Assembly: GCA_038924905.1 (NCBI GenBank)
Contig: JBCKUK010000009.1
Coordinates: forward strand, 1-46,584
Direction: 5' to 3'
DNA length: 46,584 nt
Origin: JBCKUK01 sp038924905
GTDB lineage: Bacteria > Pseudomonadota > Gammaproteobacteria > Burkholderiales > Methylophilaceae
In this document: positions 1 to 8,170 of the stretch, piece by piece
Layout of the letters: the number at the start of each line of letters is the position of its first letter
How positions within the stretch are numbered: position 1 is the first letter of the stretch
The notes under the pieces: model-generated
Told to the model about the DNA's origin: nothing
Seen by the model: the letters and a program-made list of their open reading frames with translations, nothing else
The model's database searches: none
Program-made: the position numbers and the translations under genes

Positions 1-66
1 ACTTGATTAAATTTTCCAGCAGAGTAATCTCACAAGAGTCAAATCAATCTTTTTAAGAGCGATAGT

Positions 67-837
67 ATGGTTCCAGAGCAAACACTCAATTTAAGCGGTA
101 AAGTAGCTTTGATCACAGGGTCTGCGGTGGGTATTGGCCGCGCTACAGCACTGGCGCTCGGTAAGGCGGGTGCATTTATTGGTATTCATTACTATTCCAG
201 CAAAGATGCCGCAGAGAGCTTGCTCAAAGAGCTGACAGCACAAAATATCAAAGCCTTGCTATTACCCGCAGACCTGAGCAACGAGGCGCAGGCTAATGCA
301 ACAGTTGATACGCTGGTGGCCAAGGCTGGCCATCTGGATATTCTGGTGAATAACAGCGGTGGCCTGGTGAAACGCGCCAAGATTGAAGAATGTACTTTGG
401 AAAACTGGAATAAATCACTGGATATCAATGTGACGGGCGCATTTTTAGTGACCAAGCGCGCCATTCCGCATTTACGCGCCAGTGGCAGTGGGCGTATTAT
501 CAATTTGCTCTCGCTCTCGGTGCAAACCGGCGGCGCCAACGGTGGCGGTTCTTACGCGGCGGCAAAAGGTGCGCTGATGGTGTTTACCCATACTTTGGCC
601 AAAGAATTGGCGCCGCAGGTGCGTACTAATTCTGTGATGCCGGGCACGGTAGAAACGCAGCATCACGAGATTCACTCGACACCGGAGATGATGGAAAATT
701 ATCGCAAGCAGACGCCGCTGGGGCGCAATACCATGGCTGAAGAAGTGGCAAGCGCGGTGCTTTTTCTTGCAAGCGATATGTCGTCGCATATCAATGGCGC
801 TTTGATTGATATAAGCGGTGGGCGGTTCTTAAGGTAG
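67..837 (+). CDS. Short-chain dehydrogenase/reductase (SDR) family oxidoreductase
   Basis: 256 aa, the usual length for a classical SDR. The N-terminal nucleotide-binding motif TGSAVGIG lies at residues 17-24, the NNAG-type motif is present as NNSGG at 95-99, and the catalytic Y163-x3-K167 pair is in SYAAAKGAL. The candidate catalytic serine lies in NLLSLS near 149-151. The protein ends with the typical DISGG segment. These features show an NAD(P)H-dependent Rossmann-fold oxidoreductase, probably cytoplasmic, but the substrate cannot be read from sequence. It is clearly a different protein from the true fabG at 29390. The start is ATG with only a weak AAGAGC upstream. It stands in front of the small lysine-rich ORF and HU, with no pathway genes beside it. 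Confidence 0.9.
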   Translation: MVPEQTLNLSGKVALITGSAVGIGRATALALGKAGAFIGIHYYSSKDAAESLLKELTAQNIKALLLPADLSNEAQANATVDTLVAKAGHLDILVNNSGGLVKRAKIEECTLENWNKSLDINVTGAFLVTKRAIPHLRASGSGRIINLLSLSVQTGGANGGGSYAAAKGALMVFTHTLAKELAPQVRTNSVMPGTVETQHHEIHSTPEMMENYRKQTPLGRNTMAEEVASAVLFLASDMSSHINGALIDISGGRFLR

Positions 838-861
838 GTTTAATTTTAAAGGAGAAATGTC

Positions 862-939
862 ATGGCTAAAGGTCAGCAACGCAAAACCAAAGAAGCAAAA
901 AAACCAAAAAAAGAGAAAAAGCCAGTAGCGTTCATCTAA
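862..939 (+). CDS. Small lysine-rich basic peptide (25 aa)
   Basis: A 25-codon ORF beginning MAKGQQRKTKEAKKPKKEKK and ending PVAFI. A strong GGAG Shine-Dalgarno sequence at 851-854 sits seven bases before the ATG. About half of the residues are Lys or Arg, there is no Cys and no membrane segment. It lies 24 bp after the SDR gene and about 95 bp before the HU gene. I recall short proteins beginning MAKGQ with KKPKKEK tracts as annotated hypothetical proteins in betaproteobacteria, which supports a real gene, but I cannot check this here. A nucleic-acid or ribosome contact would fit the charge, but that is inference only. Confidence 0.6.
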   Translation: MAKGQQRKTKEAKKPKKEKKPVAFI

Positions 940-966
940 ATATTTATTGTATTTAGGTGATAATGA

Positions 967-997
967 TTGCCACAAACCGGCAAAGGCTAGGTAAGAT
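967..997 (+). promoter_or_regulatory. Possible sigma-70 promoter for the HU gene
   Basis: TTGCCA at 967-972 and TAAGAT at 992-997, with a 19-bp spacer that is longer than ideal. It lies in the only gap upstream of HU (940-1034). Weak match, offered as the best candidate seen. Confidence 0.25.
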
Positions 998-1034
998 AGC
1001 GGTTCCCATCAATAACTGAGGATGATCTTCTAAA

Positions 1035-1307
1035 ATGAACAAACAAGAATTGATTGAGCAAGTTGCCAAAGGGGCTGGTGTTAGCAAGGCTGCTGCAGGT
1101 AAAGCCGTTAATGCATTTACTGCCAGTGTAACTAAAGCATTGAAGAAGGGTGATAGCGTTACCCTGATCGGTTTCGGTACATTTGTTGTAAGTGCTCGCG
1201 CTGCGCGTACCGGCCGCAATCCACAAACCGGTAAAGAGATTAAAATTGCCGCACGTAAGGCACCTCGTTTCCGTGCTGGTAAGGCACTCAAGGCTGCGGT
1301 TAACTGA
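1035..1307 (+). CDS. hup: DNA-binding protein HU
   Basis: 90 aa, the standard HU length. It starts MNKQELIEQVAKGAGVSK and carries the HU/IHF signature GFGTFVVSARAARTGRNP followed by QTGKEI, that is, the beta-arm with the RNPQTG tip that intercalates into DNA. The arm and basic C-terminus show a HU homodimer-type nucleoid protein rather than IHF, whose subunits differ at these positions. A GAGG motif near 1018 precedes the ATG. The gene is monocistronic: a perfect terminator follows at once and glnD converges from the other strand. The choice between hupA and hupB names cannot be made. Confidence 0.96.
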   Translation: MNKQELIEQVAKGAGVSKAAAGKAVNAFTASVTKALKKGDSVTLIGFGTFVVSARAARTGRNPQTGKEIKIAARKAPRFRAGKALKAAVN

Positions 1308-1326
1308 GATAATTTTAAGTGTAATT

Positions 1327-1357
1327 AAAAAACGCCAGCCTTGTGCTGGCGTTTTTT
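1327..1357. terminator. Bidirectional intrinsic terminator between HU and glnD
   Basis: The 7-bp stem CGCCAGC (1333-1339) / GCTGGCG (1345-1351) has a 5-nt loop. It is flanked by A6 on the left and T6 on the right, so it ends in a U tract on either strand. It serves the convergent HU (+) and glnD (-) transcripts. Confidence 0.9.
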
Positions 1358-1395
1358 ATGGTAAATCTTCCGGTGTAGTTATTACGGCGCAATTA

Positions 1396-3978
1396 TTAGA
1401 ATTGAGACAGCAGCTCTGCTTCAAGCGCCTTGATAGTTTTTTCGGCTAGAATTTTGCCTGCCTTGGCAGAGATTAGAAAAGTATCTTCCGCGCGATTGCC
1501 TAAAGTGTTTATTTTTGCTGTGTGCAGGCTCACGCCATGCGTCAGGAACGAGTGGGCAAGCCTTGACAGCAGGCCAGGACGATCACCGGCAACAATATTT
1601 AAAATATGATTATTGCTATTCGACTCGGGCACTACAGAAACGCTGGGTTTAATCGGCATATGTTTAACCTGACGGCTGATGCGGCCTTGTGATGGTGCTT
1701 TTGGCGCATCGCTGCTCAGCAGTTTTTGTGTTAATTCATACTCGATGTAACTTAACAGATTGCGATAGATGACTGATTTGTCGCTTTGGTCCATGCTAAG
1801 AAAGCTATCGAGCGCGTAACCGTGCTGTGTGGTATGCACTTTGGCTTCCAGAATGGTGTAGCCGATACGTTCAAAAAAACTGCAAATATGCGCAAATAGA
1901 TCGTCGCGATCCTTGGTGTAAATCATTACCTGAATGCCATCGCCAGCGGGGCTTAGGCGCGCCCGGACAATTGGGCCAGTGGTGCTGATATGCGTAAGCA
2001 GCAGACGCGTGTGCCAGGCAATTTCATGGCTTTCGTGACGCACAAAGTACTGCCGCCCCAGCTTGTGCCACACCGGCTGGTAATCTTTTTCTGTGATGCC
2101 ATAGTGGCTCAATATGCTGCTGGCTTTAAGCTGGCGCGTTTGCAGTTCTGAATCGGCACTGATGTACTTGCCTCTAAGCGAGCGCTGCGCGGCAAAAAAT
2201 AAATTTTCCAGCAGCTTAGCTTTCCAGGTATTCCACACTTTAGGGCTGGTGCCACGTATGTCAGCCACGGTCAGTAAGTAGAGCGCAGTTAGATGTCGTT
2301 CGTCCCCCATCAATTTAGCAAAGTTTTCTATGGCGGCAGGGTCGGATAAGTCGGATTTTTGTGCGGTGCTGGACATAATGAGGTGAGATTGCACCAACCA
2401 AGCCACCAGCTGACAGTCTGCCTTAGCCAATCCATGAGATTTGCAGAATCGCCTTGCATCTACTGTACCGAGTGTTGAGTGATCGCCGCCACGGCCCTTG
2501 GCAATGTCATGAAATAGCGCGCCAAGGTAGAGTAGTTGGGGCGCATCAAAGGCAGCGAATAATTTGCTGCACAGCGGAAATTCGTGCGCGAACTCGGGTA
2601 GCGCAAAACGGCGCAAGTTACGCAACACGTTAAGAATGTGTTCATCCACCGTGTAGACATGAAACAGATCATGCTGCATTTGCCCTACAATGCGGCCAAA
2701 CGCAGGGATATAGCGCCCTAAAATGCCATAGCGATTCATGCGTCTCAGTGCTCTTGTTACGCCAACGGGTTGGCGCAAAATTTCAAGAAACAAGCGTTTA
2801 TTTTCAGGACGCTGACGGAAATCCCGATTCACCAGATTTTTTACCCGTTGAAGCATGCGTAGCAAATTCGCGCTCATGCCCGTGAGTTCAGGATGTTGCG
2901 CCAGTAGCAGGAAACTTTCCAGGATAGCGCTGGGGTGTTGTTGTAAGAGCGTGGAAGAATTGGCGTCCAGCAGCCCATTACGTACTTCAAAGCGCGCATT
3001 GATCTTTACGACTTTGCGCTGTTCCGGGTAGATGCGCTCTTTTAATGCCTGTAGCAAGATTTCGTTAATCAGGCTTACAAACTTGGCGCTACGATAGAAA
3101 CCGTGCATAAGCTGCTCACTGGCACGCCGGTGTGCGATATTGGTATAGCCTAATTCAGCAGCCAAGTCATGCTGGAAATCAAACAGCAGGCGGTCTTCGC
3201 GACGGCCGGCTAAATAATGTAGCCGGGTGCGTAGCATCTGCAAGTGTATTTCATGACGCCTAATCTGGCGCGCTTCAGTCTGAGAAATCAGGCCATGTTT
3301 AACCAGTGCATTCCAGTTGTCGCCCAGCTCCAAACTACGCGCAATCCATAATATATTTTGTAAATCACGCAAGCCGCCCGGGCTCTCTTTTACATTGGGT
3401 TCCAGGTTATATGCGGTATCGTTGGAGCGTGCATGACGCTGTTCCTGCTCGACTATTTTGGCCTTGAAAAATTCGCGCGGATGCACGGCAGACTTGAAAA
3501 GCTGATGAAAATCCTGGTAAAGAGCCTTATTGCCAATGAGAAAACGCGCTTCCAGCAGATTGGTCTGTACGGTGACGTCTTTTTGTGCCTCTTGCAGACA
3601 CTCACTTACACTACGTACGCTATGGCCTACAGCCAGACCAATATCCCAGAGCAGCCCAATAATAGATTCGATGCGAAGATTGACTGCGTTGTTGACATGT
3701 TCGGGTACCAGGATCAGCAAATCAACATCGGAATAGGGGAAAAGCTCGCCGCGCCCGTAGCCGCCAACAGCAATCAGGCAAACATCAGTAGCTAAGCCCG
3801 ATTGTTGCCACAAATCACGCAGCAATTCATCCACCAGACGGCAATGTGCTTTGAGTAAGCGCGCTGTGGCTGCATTGCGCTCGAAGTCGGCACGCAACTT
3901 GGCCTGCTGCTGCTGTAAGTGGCTGCGCCAAACTTTGGCAAGAGTTTCAGGCCAGTGATGGGCTTGGCTGGTGCTCAT
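1396..3978 (-). CDS. glnD: Bifunctional PII uridylyltransferase/uridylyl-removing enzyme GlnD
   Basis: 860 aa, close to the family length (about 850-900). The N-terminal nucleotidyltransferase motif GGYGRGELFPYSDVDLL starts at residue 72, with the metal ligands D84 and D86. A central HD phosphohydrolase domain shows LFHDIAKGRGGDHS near residue 490. The C-terminus holds two ACT domains, roughly residues 690-760 and 790-860, which bind glutamine. The enzyme uridylylates PII when glutamine is low and removes UMP when it is high, controlling glutamine synthetase and nitrogen regulation in the cytoplasm. Its start overlaps the 3' end of map by 32 nt, so the two are translationally linked. No good Shine-Dalgarno sequence is seen. 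Confidence 0.97.
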   Translation of the reverse strand: MSTSQAHHWPETLAKVWRSHLQQQQAKLRADFERNAATARLLKAHCRLVDELLRDLWQQSGLATDVCLIAVGGYGRGELFPYSDVDLLILVPEHVNNAVNLRIESIIGLLWDIGLAVGHSVRSVSECLQEAQKDVTVQTNLLEARFLIGNKALYQDFHQLFKSAVHPREFFKAKIVEQEQRHARSNDTAYNLEPNVKESPGGLRDLQNILWIARSLELGDNWNALVKHGLISQTEARQIRRHEIHLQMLRTRLHYLAGRREDRLLFDFQHDLAAELGYTNIAHRRASEQLMHGFYRSAKFVSLINEILLQALKERIYPEQRKVVKINARFEVRNGLLDANSSTLLQQHPSAILESFLLLAQHPELTGMSANLLRMLQRVKNLVNRDFRQRPENKRLFLEILRQPVGVTRALRRMNRYGILGRYIPAFGRIVGQMQHDLFHVYTVDEHILNVLRNLRRFALPEFAHEFPLCSKLFAAFDAPQLLYLGALFHDIAKGRGGDHSTLGTVDARRFCKSHGLAKADCQLVAWLVQSHLIMSSTAQKSDLSDPAAIENFAKLMGDERHLTALYLLTVADIRGTSPKVWNTWKAKLLENLFFAAQRSLRGKYISADSELQTRQLKASSILSHYGITEKDYQPVWHKLGRQYFVRHESHEIAWHTRLLLTHISTTGPIVRARLSPAGDGIQVMIYTKDRDDLFAHICSFFERIGYTILEAKVHTTQHGYALDSFLSMDQSDKSVIYRNLLSYIEYELTQKLLSSDAPKAPSQGRISRQVKHMPIKPSVSVVPESNSNNHILNIVAGDRPGLLSRLAHSFLTHGVSLHTAKINTLGNRAEDTFLISAKAGKILAEKTIKALEAELLSQF

Positions 3979-4777
3979 GTCTGGTAATGCTGGATATAGG
4001 CGGTGAACCGGTAGACAGCGTCATTACTTCATAGCCGGTTTCAGTGACCAGCACGGTATGTTCCCATTGTGCCGACAGACTGTGGTCCTTGGTGACAATA
4101 GTCCAGCCATCGGCAAGCTGTTTGATGTCGCGCTTACAGGCGTTAATCATGGGTTCAATCGTGAACATCATGCCGGCTTGTAGTTTAAGCCCTGCGCCAG
4201 GTTTGCCGTAATGCAATACTTGTGGGTCTTCGTGGAATTTTTTGCCTATGCCATGGCCGCAGAATTCACGTACAACGCTAAAGCCATTTTTTTCCGCATG
4301 ACTCTGGATGGCATGACCAATATCGCCCAAAGTTGTACCTGGTTTAACTCTGGCAATGCCCAGCCACATGCATTGGTAGGTGATTTCACACAGACGTTTG
4401 GCCTGGATGGAAGGCTCACCCACATAGAACATGCGGCTGGTATCGCCGTGATAGCCGTCCTTGATGACGGTGATATCAATGTTGACGATATCGCCGTTCT
4501 TTAGCACTTTCTCGCTTGGAACGCCGTGGCAAATCTGGTGATTAACCGAGGTGCAAATGGACTTGGGATAAGGTGTGTGGCCGTCCGGCGCATAGTTAAG
4601 CGGAGCTGGGATGGTTTTTTGTACATTCACCATATAGTTATGGCAAAGCTGATCTAGTTTTTCGGTGGTTACGCCGGCCACCACGTACGGAGTGATAAAA
4701 TCCAGTACTTCTGAGGCCAGCTTGCCTGCTACACGCATTTTCCCGACGTCTAGCTCGTTTTTAATGGTAATTGCCAT
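3947..4777 (-). CDS. map: Methionine aminopeptidase, type I
   Basis: 276 aa, slightly longer than E. coli Map because of a C-terminal tail that reads through the glnD start. It removes the initiator methionine from nascent proteins. The dinuclear metal ligands are visible in order: two Asp in NIDITVIKDGYHGDTSRMF, His in GHGIGKKFHEDP, Glu in FTIEPMI and Glu in QWEHTVLVT. The start MAITIKNELDVGKMRVAGK matches the family. The gene is divergent from rpsB across 211 bp and is followed by glnD with a 32-nt overlap. The map/rpsB divergent pair is a common bacterial arrangement. Confidence 0.97.
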   Translation of the reverse strand: MAITIKNELDVGKMRVAGKLASEVLDFITPYVVAGVTTEKLDQLCHNYMVNVQKTIPAPLNYAPDGHTPYPKSICTSVNHQICHGVPSEKVLKNGDIVNIDITVIKDGYHGDTSRMFYVGEPSIQAKRLCEITYQCMWLGIARVKPGTTLGDIGHAIQSHAEKNGFSVVREFCGHGIGKKFHEDPQVLHYGKPGAGLKLQAGMMFTIEPMINACKRDIKQLADGWTIVTKDHSLSAQWEHTVLVTETGYEVMTLSTGSPPISSITRHEHQPSPSLA

Positions 4778-4812
4778 AATTGCTGCAAACGGCCTAAAGA
4801 CCTAGGTTTTCC

Positions 4813-4842
4813 TTGAATCCAAACAGGTGACTATGGTAACAT
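4813..4842 (+). promoter_or_regulatory. Probable sigma-70 promoter of the rpsB-tsf operon
   Basis: TTGAAT (4813-4818), an 18-bp spacer and TAACAT (4837-4842), predicting a start near 4849. It lies in the map/rpsB divergent gap and would give rpsB an unusually long leader of about 140 nt. Confidence 0.45.
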
Positions 4843-4848
4843 ACGCCG

Positions 4849-4978
4849 CCCGTTTCAATTGATTCGGGGAGAATCTAAAGCGGTCACATCAGGCTTTAGA
4901 AAATTAGAGCATGTGCCTTGTACAGGGTGTCCGAGTTGTTATTGGATGTTGTTGGCACATGTGAGCTTAACCCTTACT
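4849..4978 (+). promoter_or_regulatory. Long rpsB 5' leader with a stem-loop, possible S2 autoregulatory element
   Basis: The leader contains a perfect 8-bp stem, CATGTGCC (4910-4917) with GGCACATG (4954-4961), closing a 36-nt loop. It ends only 17 nt before the GGAG Shine-Dalgarno sequence of rpsB. Autogenous control of rpsB-tsf by S2 through leader RNA is established in gammaproteobacteria. That the same happens here is inference from leader length and the stem. Confidence 0.35.
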
Positions 4979-4988
4979 GGAGACAATT

Positions 4989-5747
4989 ATGTCCGTTACT
5001 ATGCGTGAAATGTTAGAAGCCGGAGTTCACTTCGGTCACCAGACCCGTTACTGGAACCCAAAAATGGCGCCGTTTATTTTCGGCAACCGCAACAAGATTC
5101 ATATCGTCAATCTTGAAAAAACCCTGCCCATGTTTGAAGATGCGTTGAAGTTTATACGCCAGGTGGCTTCCAATAAGGGTCGCATCATGTTTGTCGGTAC
5201 TAAGCGTCAGGCGCGCGACATTATCAAGGAAGAAGCATTGCGCGCCAATTGCTCCTACGTGAATCAGCGTTGGTTGGGCGGTATGCTGACCAACTTCAAG
5301 ACAGTTAAGCAATCTATCAAACGTCTTACCGATTATGAGGCCATGCTGCTGGATGGCAGCCTGGAAAAATTTGGCAAAAAAGAAGCATTGGGCTACAAGC
5401 GTGAGGTTGAAAAACTCGAACGTTCTATCGGAGGTATTAAAGAGCTGGGCGGCTTACCGGATGCTATTTTCATTATTGATGTAGGTCATGAAAACGGAGC
5501 GATTACCGAGGCGGCCAAGCTTGGCATCCCGGTGATTGGAGTGGTTGATACCAATAATTCACCGGATGGCGTTGCCTACGTGATCCCTGGAAATGATGAC
5601 TCCAGCCGTGCAATACGCCTCTATGCGCGTGGCATTGCCGATGCAGTGCTGGAAGGTCGCAGCCAGGTCATAACAGAAATCCTGAAATCGGCTGATGAAT
5701 CCTCCAGTGAGGAATTCGTGGAAGTTGAAGAAGCCGCGTCAGAGTAA
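4989..5747 (+). CDS. rpsB: 30S ribosomal protein S2
   Basis: 252 aa. It begins MSVTMREMLEAGVHFGHQTR and contains the S2 signature region RWLGGMLTNFKT and the C-terminal signature VGVVDTNNSPDGVAY-like segment (GVVDTNNSPDGVAYVIPGND). It ends in an acidic tail rich in Glu and Ser. S2 binds the head-body junction of the 30S subunit and is needed for initiation. A GGAG motif (4979-4982) sits six bases before the ATG. It is followed by a strong hairpin and then tsf, the standard rpsB-tsf operon. Confidence 0.98.
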   Translation: MSVTMREMLEAGVHFGHQTRYWNPKMAPFIFGNRNKIHIVNLEKTLPMFEDALKFIRQVASNKGRIMFVGTKRQARDIIKEEALRANCSYVNQRWLGGMLTNFKTVKQSIKRLTDYEAMLLDGSLEKFGKKEALGYKREVEKLERSIGGIKELGGLPDAIFIIDVGHENGAITEAAKLGIPVIGVVDTNNSPDGVAYVIPGNDDSSRAIRLYARGIADAVLEGRSQVITEILKSADESSSEEFVEVEEAASE

Positions 5748-5756
5748 CGCTCTGAT

Positions 5757-5781
5757 AAAGGGGGCGTGAAGCCCCTTTTTT
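5757..5781 (+). terminator. Intrinsic terminator/attenuator between rpsB and tsf
   Basis: AAAGGGGGC (5757-5765) pairs with GCCCCTTTT (5771-5779) around a 5-nt loop, with one G-U pair, and is followed by a U tract. It probably trims rpsB messages and lowers tsf expression relative to rpsB. Confidence 0.75.
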
Positions 5782-5840
5782 ACGTCCGGAATTTATGTCT
5801 AAGAATCAAGTTAAGTTTATAAAAGTTTAAGGGGTTAGAG

Positions 5841-6716
5841 ATGGTTGAAATTACCGCAGGTATGGTAAAAGAATTACGCGAGCGCACTGATGCGCCAATG
5901 ATGGATTGCAAGAAGGCGTTGACGGAAGCGACAGGCGATATGACGCGTGCTGAAGAAATATTGCGCGTACGTTTTGGCAACAAAGCGAGCAAAGCAGCTG
6001 GTCGTGTAGCGGCTGAAGGTACGGTAGGCATTAGCATCAGCGCCGATGGCAAGCTGGGCGCCATGATAGAAGTGAATTGTGAGACTGATTTTGTGGCTAG
6101 AAATGATGACTTTTTGGCGTTCACCCGTAATTTGGCAGCTCTGGTAGCCAATGCGAATCCGGCTGATGTGACCGCATTATCTGCCATGAAAATTGGTGAA
6201 AGCACTGCCGAAGATGTGCGTGCGCAACTGATTGGAAAAATTGGTGAGAATGTTACTGTGCGCCGCTATACGCGTGTTCTAGCCCAGGGAAAATTAGCTA
6301 GTTATGTGCATGGTGCCAAGATAGGCGTGCTGATTGACGTGGTGGGTGGTGATGAAGTGCTGGCAAAGGATATCGCGATGCATATTGCTGCGTCCAAGCC
6401 GAGAGCACTTGATGCAAGCGGCATCGCGCCTGATCTGATTGATGCTGAACGTCGTGTTGCCATTGAAAAAGCAAAAGAAGCGGGCAAGCCAGAGGCGATG
6501 CTGGAAAAAATTGCCGAAGGCACGGTACAAAAATTCCTGAAAGAAGTGACCTTGCTTAGCCAGCCTTTTGTTAAGGACGATAAGCAAACCATTGAGCAAT
6601 TGTTAAAATCCAAAGGCGCCAGCGTTGCTTCGTTTACCATGTACGTTGTAGGCGAGGGTATTGAGAAAAAAGTAACCGACTTTGCAGCTGAGGTAGCTGC
6701 CGCTGCCATAGTTTAA
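5841..6716 (+). CDS. tsf: Translation elongation factor Ts
   Basis: 291 aa. The first EF-Ts signature LRERTDAPMMDCKKAL lies at residues 12-27, followed by the second signature CETDFVARND near residue 80. The two-lobed core, including a YVHGAKIGVLIDV segment, and the C-terminal module are complete. EF-Ts exchanges GDP for GTP on EF-Tu during elongation. The start is ATG with an AAGGGG ribosome site about six bases upstream. It follows rpsB after a terminator-like hairpin and is followed by pyrH in the usual order. Confidence 0.98.
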   Translation: MVEITAGMVKELRERTDAPMMDCKKALTEATGDMTRAEEILRVRFGNKASKAAGRVAAEGTVGISISADGKLGAMIEVNCETDFVARNDDFLAFTRNLAALVANANPADVTALSAMKIGESTAEDVRAQLIGKIGENVTVRRYTRVLAQGKLASYVHGAKIGVLIDVVGGDEVLAKDIAMHIAASKPRALDASGIAPDLIDAERRVAIEKAKEAGKPEAMLEKIAEGTVQKFLKEVTLLSQPFVKDDKQTIEQLLKSKGASVASFTMYVVGEGIEKKVTDFAAEVAAAAIV

Positions 6717-6781
6717 AGTAAGTTATTATAATTACTGTATAAGATAATGATTTTTATGTAGTTTAACTTGATAGGAGCCAC

Positions 6782-7510
6782 ATGGCCGTGTCGTCCAAAT
6801 CCCCAGCGTATAAACGTATTTTACTGAAATTATCTGGTGAAGCCCTGATGGGGGATGATAGTTACGGTATTAATCGCGCTACTATTTCCCGTATTGTGGC
6901 CGAGATTAAGGAAGTGGTGGATTTGGGTGTACAGGTTGCAGTGGTGATTGGCGGCGGAAATATCTTTCGCGGCGTAGCGCCCGCAGCTGAAGGCATGGAT
7001 CGCGCCACCGCTGATTATATGGGCATGCTGGCCACTGTGATGAATGCGCTGGCACTGCAAGACGCCATGCGCCTCATAGGCTTGAAGGCACGCGTACAAT
7101 CTGCACTCAATATCGAGCAGGTTGTTGAGCCCTATATTCGCGGCAAGGCGCTTCGTTACCTGGAAGAAGGCCGCGTGGTGATATTTGGCGCCGGTACGGG
7201 CAACCCTTTCTTTACCACGGATACCGCTGCAGCGCTACGCGGCATGGAAATGAACGTCGACATTGTGCTTAAAGCTACCAAAATTGATGGTATCTACAGC
7301 GCCGATCCTAAAACGCATACGGACGCCAAGCGCTATAAAACCGTAAGTTTTGACGAGGCAATAGCCAAAAATCTTAAAGTCATGGATGCCACTGCACTGA
7401 CCTTGTGTCGCGACCAAAAACTACCCATCAATGTATTCAGTATTTTTAAACAAGGTGCGCTAAAACGTGTTGTTATGGGCGAGGATGAAGGAACTCAGGT
7501 TTTGCCATAA
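6782..7510 (+). CDS. pyrH: Uridylate kinase (UMP kinase)
   Basis: 242 aa, an amino-acid-kinase fold enzyme that phosphorylates UMP to UDP in pyrimidine nucleotide synthesis. Seen: the N-terminal phosphate-binding segment LLKLSGEALMGDD, the glycine-rich loop VVIGGGNIFRG, and the UMP/ATP region GAGTGNPFFTTDTAAALR followed by LKATKIDGIYSADP. An AGGAG sits five bases before the ATG. The 65-bp gap after tsf is AT-rich and contains a perfect TATAAT at 6727-6732, but no convincing -35 box, so an internal promoter is possible but unproven. Confidence 0.97.
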   Translation: MAVSSKSPAYKRILLKLSGEALMGDDSYGINRATISRIVAEIKEVVDLGVQVAVVIGGGNIFRGVAPAAEGMDRATADYMGMLATVMNALALQDAMRLIGLKARVQSALNIEQVVEPYIRGKALRYLEEGRVVIFGAGTGNPFFTTDTAAALRGMEMNVDIVLKATKIDGIYSADPKTHTDAKRYKTVSFDEAIAKNLKVMDATALTLCRDQKLPINVFSIFKQGALKRVVMGEDEGTQVLP

Positions 7511-7543
7511 GCGGCTTTGCCTTGACATAGCGAGGAGAAAATC

Positions 7544-8101
7544 ATGCTCAACGACATAAAAACAATCGCTGACCAAAAAATGCATAAGTCGCTGGATGCG
7601 CTTAAAAATGATCTGGGCAAAATACGCACGGGCCGTGCGCATACAGGCTTACTGGATCATGTGATGGTGGAATACTACGGTTCCATGGTGGCCGTGAATC
7701 AGGTAGCTAATATAAGTTTGGGCGACGCGCGCACCATCAACGTACAGGCCTACGAAAAGAATATGATAGGCAAGATTGAGAAAGCCATTCGTGACAGCGA
7801 TTTAGGCCTGAACCCTGCTACCAACGGCGACATGATACGCGTACCAATGCCGATGCTCACCGAAGAGCGGCGCAAGGATTTGACCAAGGTAGTTCGTAGC
7901 GAGGCTGAGGAGGCAAAAGTTGCCCTGCGTAATGTGCGTCGCGATGCGATTGATGCGCTTAAAAAACTGATGAAAGATAAAGAGATCAGCGAGGACGATG
8001 AACGTCGCGCACAGGATGAAATTCAGAAGCTGACTGATAAATACGTCGCTGAAGTGGATAAAATGCTGCAAGCAAAAGAAGTTGAATTGATGGCAGTATA
8101 A
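7544..8101 (+). CDS. frr: Ribosome recycling factor
   Basis: 185 aa, exactly the family length. RRF acts with EF-G to split post-termination ribosomes. The N-terminal long helix (IKTIADQKMHKSLDALKNDL, then GKIRTGRAHTGLLD) and the C-terminal pair of helices (VRRDAIDALKKLMKDKEISE, then DDERRAQDEIQKLTDK) match the family. A GAGGAG ribosome site precedes the ATG. It sits between pyrH and uppS as in most proteobacteria. Confidence 0.98.
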   Translation: MLNDIKTIADQKMHKSLDALKNDLGKIRTGRAHTGLLDHVMVEYYGSMVAVNQVANISLGDARTINVQAYEKNMIGKIEKAIRDSDLGLNPATNGDMIRVPMPMLTEERRKDLTKVVRSEAEEAKVALRNVRRDAIDALKKLMKDKEISEDDERRAQDEIQKLTDKYVAEVDKMLQAKEVELMAV

Positions 8102-8170
8102 AGCTTGGCATTATTTGTGATCGATCGCGTCTTACGCTCATTTAAAGTGCTTTTTCAGTTGGAGCATTGA

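Noticed and set aside
1192..1449. 85-aa plus-strand frame over the end of HU and the terminator
   Set aside because: It runs through HU in another frame and through the terminator hairpin.
5780..6205. 141-aa minus-strand frame over the start of tsf
   Set aside because: Antisense shadow of tsf, Ser/Ala-rich low-information protein, no ribosome site.
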